31,371 nucleotides of DNA, from positions 1 to 31,371 of IMG/VR virus record IMGVR_UViG_3300034198_021866, one strand, 5' to 3'. This document shows positions 8,502 through 15,015 of the stretch, piece by piece. The notes beneath the pieces are model-generated. The model saw only the letters and a list, made by a program, of their open reading frames with translations, was not told the origin of the DNA and did not search any database. Source of the stretch: a virus. A program made the position numbers and the translations under genes. Every line of letters begins with the position of its first letter. Position 1 is the first letter of the stretch.

Positions 8502-8544
8502 AAATCCTCTTCGTATGTTTATAATAAACAGAGAGGATTTTTTT
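8502..8544 (+). terminator. intrinsic terminator after tail tube gene
   Basis: A 9-bp stem (8502-8510 with 8532-8540) and an inner stem TGTTTA/TAAACA (8516-8521 with 8525-8530), followed by T 8538-8544. The inner hairpin contains TTTATAATAAA, the promoter-like string used elsewhere in this window. Confidence 0.8.
8518..8528 (+). promoter_or_regulatory. promoter-like element inside terminator loop
   Basis: TTTATAATAAA, the same string that precedes the genes at 9783, 12539 and 30928, lies within the apical part of the tube terminator and 16 bases ahead of the mini-ORF at 8545. Function is inferred from the match alone. Confidence 0.3.
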
Positions 8545-8649
8545 ATGATAAAATGCCATTATTATGATTATACAACAGACAGTAAAATTAAGTTTGCTAA
8601 ACATATTCTACATGAACATAAACTTAATAAACAAAATTATTTAAAATAA
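8545..8649 (+). CDS. 34-residue peptide resembling a degenerate C2H2 zinc finger
   Basis: ATG 8545 to TAA 8649, encoding 34 residues: KCHYYDYTTDSKIKFAKHIL followed by HEHKLNKQNYLK. The spacing matches a C2H2 finger (C4, x2, position 7, x12, H20, then H23/H25), but position 7 is Tyr (TAT) where Cys (TGT) is expected, a one-base difference. The rest of the finger consensus (aromatic after Cys, hydrophobic before the first His) is kept. The ORF sits exactly between two terminators, has a candidate promoter in the upstream hairpin, and ends 11 bases before its own terminator, so it looks like a miniature transcription unit. It may be a real small DNA-binding peptide or a decaying one. Confidence 0.45.
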   Translation: MIKCHYYDYTTDSKIKFAKHILHEHKLNKQNYLK

Positions 8650-8660
8650 ACCGTAAAAGA

Positions 8661-8690
8661 GCTCGCAAATTATTGCGAGCTTCTTTTTTC
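8661..8690 (+). terminator. intrinsic terminator after mini-ORF
   Basis: A perfect 8-bp stem GCTCGCAA/TTGCGAGC (8661-8668, 8673-8680) with a four-base loop, followed by TTCTTTTTTC. Confidence 0.88.
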
Positions 8691-8696
8691 TTGGTA

Positions 8697-8704
8697 TATT
8701 TATA
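8697..8704 (+). promoter_or_regulatory. late-like promoter element before tail chaperone gene
   Basis: TATTTATA, 30 bases upstream of ATG 8735 and directly after a terminator, so the chaperone/tape-measure unit probably begins here. Confidence 0.5.
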
Positions 8705-8734
8705 TATGATAAAAAGTTATTAAAAATAAAAATT

Positions 8735-9469
8735 ATGGCAGATTTTAAATTTCCTACTGAAATAGTAGATTTACCTTCAAAAGGTTTAGTTTATCCCAAA
8801 GAAAATCCCTTATCGTCTGGTCAAGTTGAAATGAAATACATGACTGCTCGTGAAGAGGATATTTTAACTAATATTAATTATATACAAAAAGGTATAGTAA
8901 TTGAAAAATTATTAAAATCCTTAATAGTTTCTAATATTAATGTAGATGATTTAATTATTGGAGATAAAAATGCTTTATTAATTGCAGCTCGAATTTTAGG
9001 ATATGGTAGTGAATATTCATTTAATTATTATGGAGAAAAACATACTATAGATTTATCAAAACTAAAACATAAAATTATAGATGAATCTTTATTCACTCAA
9101 GGAAAAAATGAATTTTCATTTACTCTTCCTCATACTAAAACAGAAGTAACATTTCAATTACTAACTGAAAAATTAGAGAAAAATATTGACGCTGAGTTAA
9201 AAGGATTATCTAAAATAAATAAAGATAATATCCCTGAAATTTCTACTAAAATGAAATATATAATAACTTCAGTAGAAGGTAACAGAGATAAGAAAACTAT
9301 AAATGAGTTTGTAGATAATCATTTACTAGCTAGGGATGCTAAGGCTTTACGAGACTATATAGTATTAATTCAACCTGATGTAGATTTATCTACAGAAATT
9401 GAGATAAATGATGAAAAAATTGAAATTGAAGTACCTATAAGTTCTAACTTTTTTTTCCCTAACGAATAA
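8735..9469 (+). CDS. gp26: gp26-like baseplate protein / tail assembly chaperone, short form
   Basis: 244 residues. The start FPTEIVDLPSKGLVYP and the segment VEMKYMTAREEDILTN (about residues 30-46), with LLIAARILGYGSEY at about 83-97, are the pattern of the T4 baseplate (gp26-type) family. T4 gp26 (208 residues) is needed for hub assembly. The gene lies between the tube and tape-measure genes, the position of the lambda G/GT tail assembly chaperones in most tailed phages. The last codons run over eight consecutive T (9449-9456). The +1 frame is open from 9441 and continues for about 100 residues, so this ORF is probably the unshifted product and the shifted fusion (next entry) a minor longer product. 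The ATG follows TATTTATA at 8697-8704. Confidence 0.7.
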   Translation: MADFKFPTEIVDLPSKGLVYPKENPLSSGQVEMKYMTAREEDILTNINYIQKGIVIEKLLKSLIVSNINVDDLIIGDKNALLIAARILGYGSEYSFNYYGEKHTIDLSKLKHKIIDESLFTQGKNEFSFTLPHTKTEVTFQLLTEKLEKNIDAELKGLSKINKDNIPEISTKMKYIITSVEGNRDKKTINEFVDNHLLARDAKALRDYIVLIQPDVDLSTEIEINDEKIEIEVPISSNFFFPNE

Positions 9470-9752
9470 TGAAGCTGTAGAATATAGAGCTTATTTATTT
9501 GAACAATTACATGAAATAGTTTTTTATAGTAAAGGTGCTTACACCTGGGATTTTATGTATGATGCTCCTATATGGTTAAGAAAATACACTTTTTCAAAAT
9601 TAGTAAATCATTATGAATCTCAATCTAAAACTACCACTAATAATAATGTAGATAAATCTATACAAGCTATGAAATCCGCTGGTTTTACCGCGGAAAATTT
9701 AAATAAAAAACATAATAAACCTATTTATACATCAAAGGCCTCTAAAAATTGA
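9441..9752 (+). CDS. frameshift extension of the tail assembly chaperone
   Basis: This frame opens after TAA 9438-9440 and runs to TGA 9752. It has no ATG before 9555, yet the stretch before that ATG reads as conserved-looking protein: SLTNNEAVEYRAYLFEQLHE then IVFYSKGAYTWDFMYDAPIW. A shift of +1 (or -2) on the T8 run at 9449-9456, inside the 29-base overlap of both frames, joins the first 240 residues of the gp26-like protein to about 98 more residues, a fusion of about 338. This mirrors the G/GT arrangement of other tailed phages. The alternative, a separate 65-residue protein starting at ATG 9555, would discard about half of the recognisable domain. The last 25 residues are polar. The coding end overlaps a 9-bp hairpin. 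Confidence 0.65.
   Translation, partial: VLTFFSLTNNEAVEYRAYLFEQLHEIVFYSKGAYTWDFMYDAPIWLRKYTFSKLVNHYESQSKTTTNNNVDKSIQAMKSAGFTAENLNKKHNKPIYTSKASKN
9449..9456 (+). promoter_or_regulatory. candidate programmed frameshift (slippery) site
   Basis: Eight T in a row, read AAC TTT TTT TTC CCT in the upstream frame. A P-site tRNA on TTT can re-pair with TTT after a +1 or -2 move. Transcriptional slippage on the run is an alternative mechanism. It lies in the only interval (9441-9469) where both frames are open. Confidence 0.6.
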
Positions 9753-9759
9753 GGCCTTT
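9734..9759 (+). terminator. hairpin at end of chaperone ORF (weak terminator or processing site)
   Basis: 9-bp stem AAAGGCCTC/GAGGCCTTT (9734-9742 with 9751-9759) with an eight-base loop, overlapping the stop codon at 9750-9752. There is no long T run, so termination would be partial at best. Confidence 0.5.
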
Positions 9760-9761
9760 AA

Positions 9762-9769
9762 TATTTATA
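9762..9769 (+). promoter_or_regulatory. late-like promoter of tape-measure gene
   Basis: TATTTATA in the context ATATTTATAATAAAAATAT, 13 bases before ATG 9783, right after the hairpin at 9734-9759. Confidence 0.55.
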
Positions 9770-9782
9770 ATAAAAATATAAT

Positions 9783-12512
9783 ATGGTTCAAGATCCTAAT
9801 AACATGCGTGAAAGGGCATTAGAAACTGCTACTATAGTTGAAGATGCTTTAATGAGTATAAGTCAAAATCTTAAAAAGACAGTTGAAACCTACTTTGAAG
9901 ATACTGATGGAGTTGTTAAAAATCTGGGGAAGAATCTAACTCGAGAAATAAATAGTTTAGGTAAAGTTGGAGATATTATAGGTAAATCTTATGAAAAAGC
10001 TTTAGATGGTTCATTTAAACAAGCTGATTTAGCTAAAATTATTTTACAACGTAATACTAAGATTTTTGAGATTGAAAGTAGAATAAATATTCTTAAAGCT
10101 TTAGGAAATAAAGGAGATAAAGAAGCTTTAGCAATTGTTAAGAAATTAGAAAAATCTAAACAAGAAATTAAAACTATAGATGAGGAAACTAATAAAGAAT
10201 TAGAAAACAGTCTAAGAATATCTAATAATATATCTAAATCTATGGGTGTAACAGGAGATATTCTTAAATCTTCTCAAAATATTTTAAATAAGTTAGGATT
10301 AAATAATTTAGAAGAAATAATTTCTGAGGCTAGTGATGCTTCTTTAGATATGACTAAAAATTTAACTAATAATGGAGAAAAAATGGCTTCATTAGGAGAT
10401 AAATTTAAAATATTTGGAGCAGGTGCTAAAACTTTATTTATGGGAATAGGTAAATCTTTAATAGATCCTGTATTCATATTTGGTACTTTAGTAGCTACTA
10501 CCAAAGGTTTAATATCACTTTCAGGAGAATTTTTAAAAGAACAATCCAAAATAGCAACAACTTTTAATACATCTGCTGAGTCCTCTAAAAAAATACAAGA
10601 AAATATTAGAAAATCAGCTGATATAAATTATTCTCCAGATCAATTAATTGAAGGATATGAAAGATATAATAAAGCTGTAGGTCTTAATTTAAGTTATAAT
10701 GAGGATAATGCTAAATTAATGGTTGATTTAGTAGATAACTTAGGAATGAGTGAAGAAGAAGCTGGAAGGTTAATTAAAACTTCTCTCATTTTAGGTAAAA
10801 GTTTTAAAACATTTGATAAAACTATAACTAGCTCTACTAATACTTTAAATAAACAAAATCAAACATCAATTAGTTTATCAGAAGTTAATGATAAAATAGC
10901 TAACTCTTCAGAAGCTACTAGATATAATATATTAGGGGGAGTTACAGGATTAGCTAGAGCAGCTCACACTGCAGCTCGTTATGGACGTGAAATGGATGAA
11001 ATTGTTCAATCTGCTGAATCCCTATTAGATTTTCAGGGTTCTTTAGAAAAACAAATGAAAGCAGAAATGTTTTTACAAAAATCTATAAATGTACAAAAAC
11101 TTCAATACGCTAGCCTTACAGGAAATGCTGAAGAAATAGCCAAAGAACAAGCTCGTATTATAAATGAAAACTGGGCCTCTACTAAAGGAAATGTTTTAGC
11201 TCAACAAGCCTTAGCTGAGTCTATTGGATTATCTAAAGAACAAGCTGCTGAAATATATAATATAAAATTAAAAGAAGCTGAGATTTTAAGAAAACAAGGT
11301 CCTCAAGCTTTAAAACAATATCAAGATACTTTAGAAGCTCAGAAAAATCAAGCACAAGAAGCTAAGAAATTTGATAATGCTTTAAGTAGTGCTATTAATT
11401 CTCTTAAAACAAGTTTATTACCTTTAGTAGAAACTATAACTCCATTGTTTATAAAGATGGCCGAGGCTATATCAGGTATAGCTAAAAGTTTATCAGGGGA
11501 TGTGGGTAAAACTATTATGGGAATTCTAGGTGCGGTCGCCGGTGGGGGTGCTTTATTTTATGGTGGATCTAAATTAGTTAAAGGATTCCAAGGATTAAAA
11601 CAAGCTTATTCGGGAGGAGTTTCAGAAGACACTCCTGGTACTAAAAGTAAAGGTGGTTTAGCTGGAGTATTAGAAAAAGTTACAGGAAAAGGTAATTTAG
11701 GAGAATCTGCTAATAATCCTATGTATGTTTATGTAACTAATATGGGAGGAGGTATAGAATCTTCTATAGATAGTTCAAGTAGTTCTCCAAGTAGTTCAAG
11801 TAGTTCTCCAAGGGGTGCTAAACCTAAAGGCTTTATGGGTAAAGTAGCAAATTTTGCTGGAAATATATCTAAAAAATTAAATCCAAAACAATTTTTAAAA
11901 GGAAATATAGGAAAAATGTTAGGTAAGTTTTTTAAGAGTTCTAAAGCTATGGTAGGAGGAATACTTAAAAGAATACCTGGAATAGGCCCCTTAATAGATT
12001 TAATATTAATGGGTAATGATATTGACAGTATAATCTCTCAGGGAGGATATGATTCAAAACCTCAAATGGAATCTGATATAGGTAAAACTATTATAGGCTC
12101 CGGTTTGGGTATGTTGGGAGGAGGATTAGCAGCATCTGTAATTTCAGCTCCTTCAGCTTTAGGTATTCCCACAGCTCTTATGGCTCCTCTAGCTTATACT
12201 GGAGGTGATATGTTAGGTAGATTAATTGGGGAAAGTATATCAGATTATATAGGGGGCCCTCAATTAGGTAAATTAGTAGTTGATAATTTTGCTTCTGAAG
12301 GTGAAGCTAAAAAAATGGCTACTGGGGGTATTGTAACAAAAGCTACTAATGCTATAGTAGGAGAAGCTGGAAGTGAAGCTGTTATACCTTTAAATGAATT
12401 TTATAGAAAAATTGATGAACTTATAGCGGTTGTAAAACAAGGTGGAAATATTTACTTAGATGGTAAAAAAGTAGGTACAGCTATGGCTATGGGAAGTTAT
12501 AGGATTCAATAA
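9783..12512 (+). CDS. gp29: tail tape-measure protein, T4 gp29-like position
   Basis: 909 residues, against 590 in T4 gp29. It sets tail length during assembly and is ejected ahead of the DNA. Evidence: its size, its position after the chaperone and before hub genes, long helical segments (about residues 1-170 and 380-550), and hydrophobic Gly/Ala-rich stretches at about 212-240, 575-600 and 760-810 that could insert in the host membrane. The C-terminal block at about 845-890 (MATGGIVTKATNAIVGEAGS, EAVIPLNEFYRKIDE) is a very common end of tape-measure proteins. A Ser/Pro-rich low-complexity stretch at about 659-677 is encoded by two copies of a 21-base repeat. Own promoter, ATG start, no Shine-Dalgarno. 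Tail length scales with this protein, so a longer tail than T4 is expected. Confidence 0.85.
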   Translation: MVQDPNNMRERALETATIVEDALMSISQNLKKTVETYFEDTDGVVKNLGKNLTREINSLGKVGDIIGKSYEKALDGSFKQADLAKIILQRNTKIFEIESRINILKALGNKGDKEALAIVKKLEKSKQEIKTIDEETNKELENSLRISNNISKSMGVTGDILKSSQNILNKLGLNNLEEIISEASDASLDMTKNLTNNGEKMASLGDKFKIFGAGAKTLFMGIGKSLIDPVFIFGTLVATTKGLISLSGEFLKEQSKIATTFNTSAESSKKIQENIRKSADINYSPDQLIEGYERYNKAVGLNLSYNEDNAKLMVDLVDNLGMSEEEAGRLIKTSLILGKSFKTFDKTITSSTNTLNKQNQTSISLSEVNDKIANSSEATRYNILGGVTGLARAAHTAARYGREMDEIVQSAESLLDFQGSLEKQMKAEMFLQKSINVQKLQYASLTGNAEEIAKEQARIINENWASTKGNVLAQQALAESIGLSKEQAAEIYNIKLKEAEILRKQGPQALKQYQDTLEAQKNQAQEAKKFDNALSSAINSLKTSLLPLVETITPLFIKMAEAISGIAKSLSGDVGKTIMGILGAVAGGGALFYGGSKLVKGFQGLKQAYSGGVSEDTPGTKSKGGLAGVLEKVTGKGNLGESANNPMYVYVTNMGGGIESSIDSSSSSPSSSSSSPRGAKPKGFMGKVANFAGNISKKLNPKQFLKGNIGKMLGKFFKSSKAMVGGILKRIPGIGPLIDLILMGNDIDSIISQGGYDSKPQMESDIGKTIIGSGLGMLGGGLAASVISAPSALGIPTALMAPLAYTGGDMLGRLIGESISDYIGGPQLGKLVVDNFASEGEAKKMATGGIVTKATNAIVGEAGSEAVIPLNEFYRKIDELIAVVKQGGNIYLDGKKVGTAMAMGSYRIQ
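11772..11813 (+). repeat. two-copy 21-bp tandem repeat in tape-measure gene
   Basis: Two units of 21 bases (11772-11792 and 11793-11813) differing at the last base, encoding SSSSSPS-type repeats. The repeat is in frame, so copy-number change would lengthen or shorten only the disordered linker. Confidence 0.8.
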
Positions 12513-12519
12513 AGTAACA

Positions 12520-12527
12520 TATTTATA
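12520..12527 (+). promoter_or_regulatory. late-like promoter element
   Basis: TATTTATA in the context ATATTTATAATAAAAATATT, 11 bases before ATG 12539. It is nearly identical to the tape-measure promoter and may drive the baseplate gene run to 18488. Confidence 0.55.
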
Positions 12528-12538
12528 ATAAAAATATT

Positions 12539-12808
12539 ATGGGACTAAAAGATAAATTAACATCAGGCGCTTCAGCTTTATCCTACAATGGTACAACTCC
12601 TCCTACAAATATAGGAGCTACTAAATTATCTAAACTTCATGCTTTTGGAAATGATCCTGGGTATTCTTTGAATGGTAATTTTTCATCAGATGTTATAAAT
12701 GCTTACACAGCTTATAATGACGGTGTTAATAATGCTTTACCACAACCCTCACAATTAGATTTAAATGGAACTTCTCCTTCAAAATATTTAGATAATCTTC
12801 CTGGTTAA
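12539..12808 (+). CDS. small protein of unknown function, baseplate cluster
   Basis: 89 residues, rich in Asn, Ser, Gly and Pro, with little predicted regular structure and no cysteine. It starts MGLKDKLTSGASALSYNG and ends LNGTSPSKYLDNLPG. It is first in the run of baseplate genes and ends nine bases before the next ATG. I do not recognise the family. Composition and position suggest a minor virion component or a linker-type protein attached to the baseplate. Confidence 0.6.
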   Translation: MGLKDKLTSGASALSYNGTTPPTNIGATKLSKLHAFGNDPGYSLNGNFSSDVINAYTAYNDGVNNALPQPSQLDLNGTSPSKYLDNLPG

Positions 12809-12817
12809 TAATTTAAT

Positions 12818-14701
12818 ATGGCTTTAATAAATCTAAGAACAAATCTTAAAAGTTTAAGATATGGAAAGGATACACCTGGGGGTGGGGATAGTGGGCAGCC
12901 CTATATCCAAAAATCTATTCCTGATGGGTATACTAATAAATCTCCTGATTTTATTTTAAGGGGAGGGTTATTGGCTGCTCAAGATACTTTAGAAGATATT
13001 TCTAGATTAACTAAAATGTTCTTTGATTTTAGATCCCCTAACGGTTTATTATTTACAGCCAAACAAAATTTATTATCTAGAACTGCAGTCAGAACTCAAG
13101 CAAGTGGAGTGTTAAATGAAGGAATTTATACTCCTTTATCTACTTTAGCACAAGCTGGTGTTGTAGCTTTTGGGGGTCATTTAAATAAACAAGGTATAGA
13201 TCCTTTTACACCTACTGGAGCTTATGCTAATGGTGGGGGTTTATTTAATGTAAATGATATAAAATTATATAGTCAAGTTGTAAATCGAGATCCTAATCAA
13301 TCTTTAGATAGTAATAGATTATATCAATTATATGACTTAAAAATCCAAAATAATACTTTTGGAGATCCTAACATAATAACATATCAAGGAGGTCCTGGCT
13401 CTATTTTAGGCGTAGGTAATACTAATATTAGATTTGCAGATCAAAGAACTGGCATCAATAATGTAAAACCTTATACAGGAGATGAAACATGGACTCCTAA
13501 TCAAGAAATTAATCGAAGTCTTTCTGAATTATTAATAAAAGGAACTAATATATCTTCTTCTAAAAGTATTAGTAAATTTTATAGTAGTAATTTTGGTTCA
13601 ATTTCAAATTATTCATCATCTTTAGCAAACTCAGTTTACGATTCAAGTTTCGGGGATGGTTCACTTATAAATACTGAAAAAATTTATAATGAGGGTACAA
13701 TTACTTTTAACCAAACTTTAATAAATTCTCAAATTCCTAATTCTTTAGGTTCCCCTAAAATCCAAGATTTTAGAAAAATTTTAAGAGAATCTGGAGCTTC
13801 TGAAGGTATGGATAAAAGTAAAATAAATTCAGGTAAAATTAATGGAAACCTAATTGAATCCCCTGATTATATTGATAAAGGATATGAAAAACGAGTTAAT
13901 ATAGGAGGTAAAAATGGGAATGGACCTGGTAGTAAACAAGGTAAAAATTTATTCTCATACACTAATGGTTCAGGAATAGGCCCTGTAGATAAAATAAATG
14001 CTTTACCTATATATCGTAGTTCACAGATCGAATCTAAATATCCTGTAAATGATCTAATAAAATTCAGAATAGCTGCTATTAATAATAATAATCCTAATTT
14101 AAAAGATTTTATACATTTTAGAGCTTTTATAAACAGTTTTTCAGATAGTTATAATTCAACTTGGGCTGATTCTTCATATTTAGGTAGGGGAGAAAAATTT
14201 CATACATATAATGGATTTGATCGTTCTATAGATTTAAGTTTTACTGTAGCAGCTCAATCTAAAGAAGAATTAATACCTATGTATAAAAAACTAAATTATT
14301 TAGCCTCTAACTTAACTCCAGATTATAGTCCTAATGGATATATGAGGGGCCCTTTAATCCAATTAACTATGGGGGGTTATTTATATGAGCAAGTTGGATT
14401 TATAACTAGTTTAATTTATACTATAAATGATGATACTACATGGGAAATTGGTATAGATGGTAAAGGAGATTCAGATAATAAAGTTAAAGAATTACCCCAC
14501 AGGATTGAAATTAGTTCATTTTCTTTTACCCCAATCCATAACTTTAGACCACAAAAACAAGAATTAAAAAAACAAGAATTAAACTTTGGTATAGATAATC
14601 TAGGATATCCTGATTTTTATGGAAATCAACATTATATAGCTTTAAGATCTGATACTGACACTAGTAATTATACTATAAATGATGAATTTAGACCTCTTTA
14701 A
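12818..14701 (+). CDS. tube-initiator/baseplate protein, gp48/gp54-like C-terminal domain
   Basis: 627 residues. The C-terminal 190 residues carry the recognisable domain: DFIHFRAFINSFSDSYNSTW, GRGEKFHTYNGFDRSIDLSF, YKKLNYLASNLTPDYSPNGY and RGPLIQLTMGGYLYEQVGFI, a strand-rich tube-like fold seen in phage proteins that cap the baseplate and nucleate the tail tube (T4 gp48 and gp54). The N-terminal 400 residues are Asn/Ser/Gly-rich, with LNEGIYTPLSTLAQAGVVAF at about 108-127, and are much longer than in T4. Three bases separate it from the LysM-like gene, and contractile systems also pair these two functions. The assignment to gp48 rather than gp54 cannot be made by eye. Confidence 0.55.
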   Translation: MALINLRTNLKSLRYGKDTPGGGDSGQPYIQKSIPDGYTNKSPDFILRGGLLAAQDTLEDISRLTKMFFDFRSPNGLLFTAKQNLLSRTAVRTQASGVLNEGIYTPLSTLAQAGVVAFGGHLNKQGIDPFTPTGAYANGGGLFNVNDIKLYSQVVNRDPNQSLDSNRLYQLYDLKIQNNTFGDPNIITYQGGPGSILGVGNTNIRFADQRTGINNVKPYTGDETWTPNQEINRSLSELLIKGTNISSSKSISKFYSSNFGSISNYSSSLANSVYDSSFGDGSLINTEKIYNEGTITFNQTLINSQIPNSLGSPKIQDFRKILRESGASEGMDKSKINSGKINGNLIESPDYIDKGYEKRVNIGGKNGNGPGSKQGKNLFSYTNGSGIGPVDKINALPIYRSSQIESKYPVNDLIKFRIAAINNNNPNLKDFIHFRAFINSFSDSYNSTWADSSYLGRGEKFHTYNGFDRSIDLSFTVAAQSKEELIPMYKKLNYLASNLTPDYSPNGYMRGPLIQLTMGGYLYEQVGFITSLIYTINDDTTWEIGIDGKGDSDNKVKELPHRIEISSFSFTPIHNFRPQKQELKKQELNFGIDNLGYPDFYGNQHYIALRSDTDTSNYTINDEFRPL

Positions 14702-14704
14702 ATT

Positions 14705-15010
14705 ATGAATAGATACCAAGGAATACCCATAATAAAATCTTTAGAAGGAAAACAGATGTATGCTACTTCACGTTATCCTGAAATACCTCTATCTGAGAAT
14801 GATATTTATGTATATTCAACCTGGGGTGATAGATTCGATATATTAGCTTATAAATATTATAGTGATTCTTCATTATGGTGGGTTATTGCTATAGCAAATC
14901 CTGATGTTTTTGATTTAAATAACATTATAATACCTCCAGGAATACAAATACGTATACCTAACACTTATTCAAATATTATAGATAATTTTGTTGCTATAAA
15001 CCAAATTTAA
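14705..15010 (+). CDS. LysM-like baseplate protein (gp53/gpX type)
   Basis: 101 residues. The pattern DIYVYSTWGDRFDILAYKYY, then LWWVIAIANPDVFDLNNIII and PPGIQIRIP is a LysM-type fold: a threshold for the first strand, helix with LAYKYY, WW in place of W..I, and a final PPG.QIRIP strand. In contractile phages such small LysM proteins (P2 gpX; the LysM domain of T4 gp53) clamp the central hub to the surrounding wedge. Its location between the tube-initiator-like gene and the hub gene supports that role. It starts three bases after the preceding stop and ends five bases before the next start. Confidence 0.7.
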   Translation: MNRYQGIPIIKSLEGKQMYATSRYPEIPLSENDIYVYSTWGDRFDILAYKYYSDSSLWWVIAIANPDVFDLNNIIIPPGIQIRIPNTYSNIIDNFVAINQI

Positions 15011-15015
15011 GTTAT

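Noticed and set aside
9441-9470. Standard -1 frameshift between chaperone frames
   Set aside because: The second frame is +1 relative to the first (positions 8735 and 9555 differ by one in phase), so -1 would lead into a different frame; only +1 or -2 fits.
10274-10549. Minus-strand open frame of 91 codons inside the tape-measure gene
   Set aside because: Mirror of the coding strand; no start context, no promoter, no recognisable domain.
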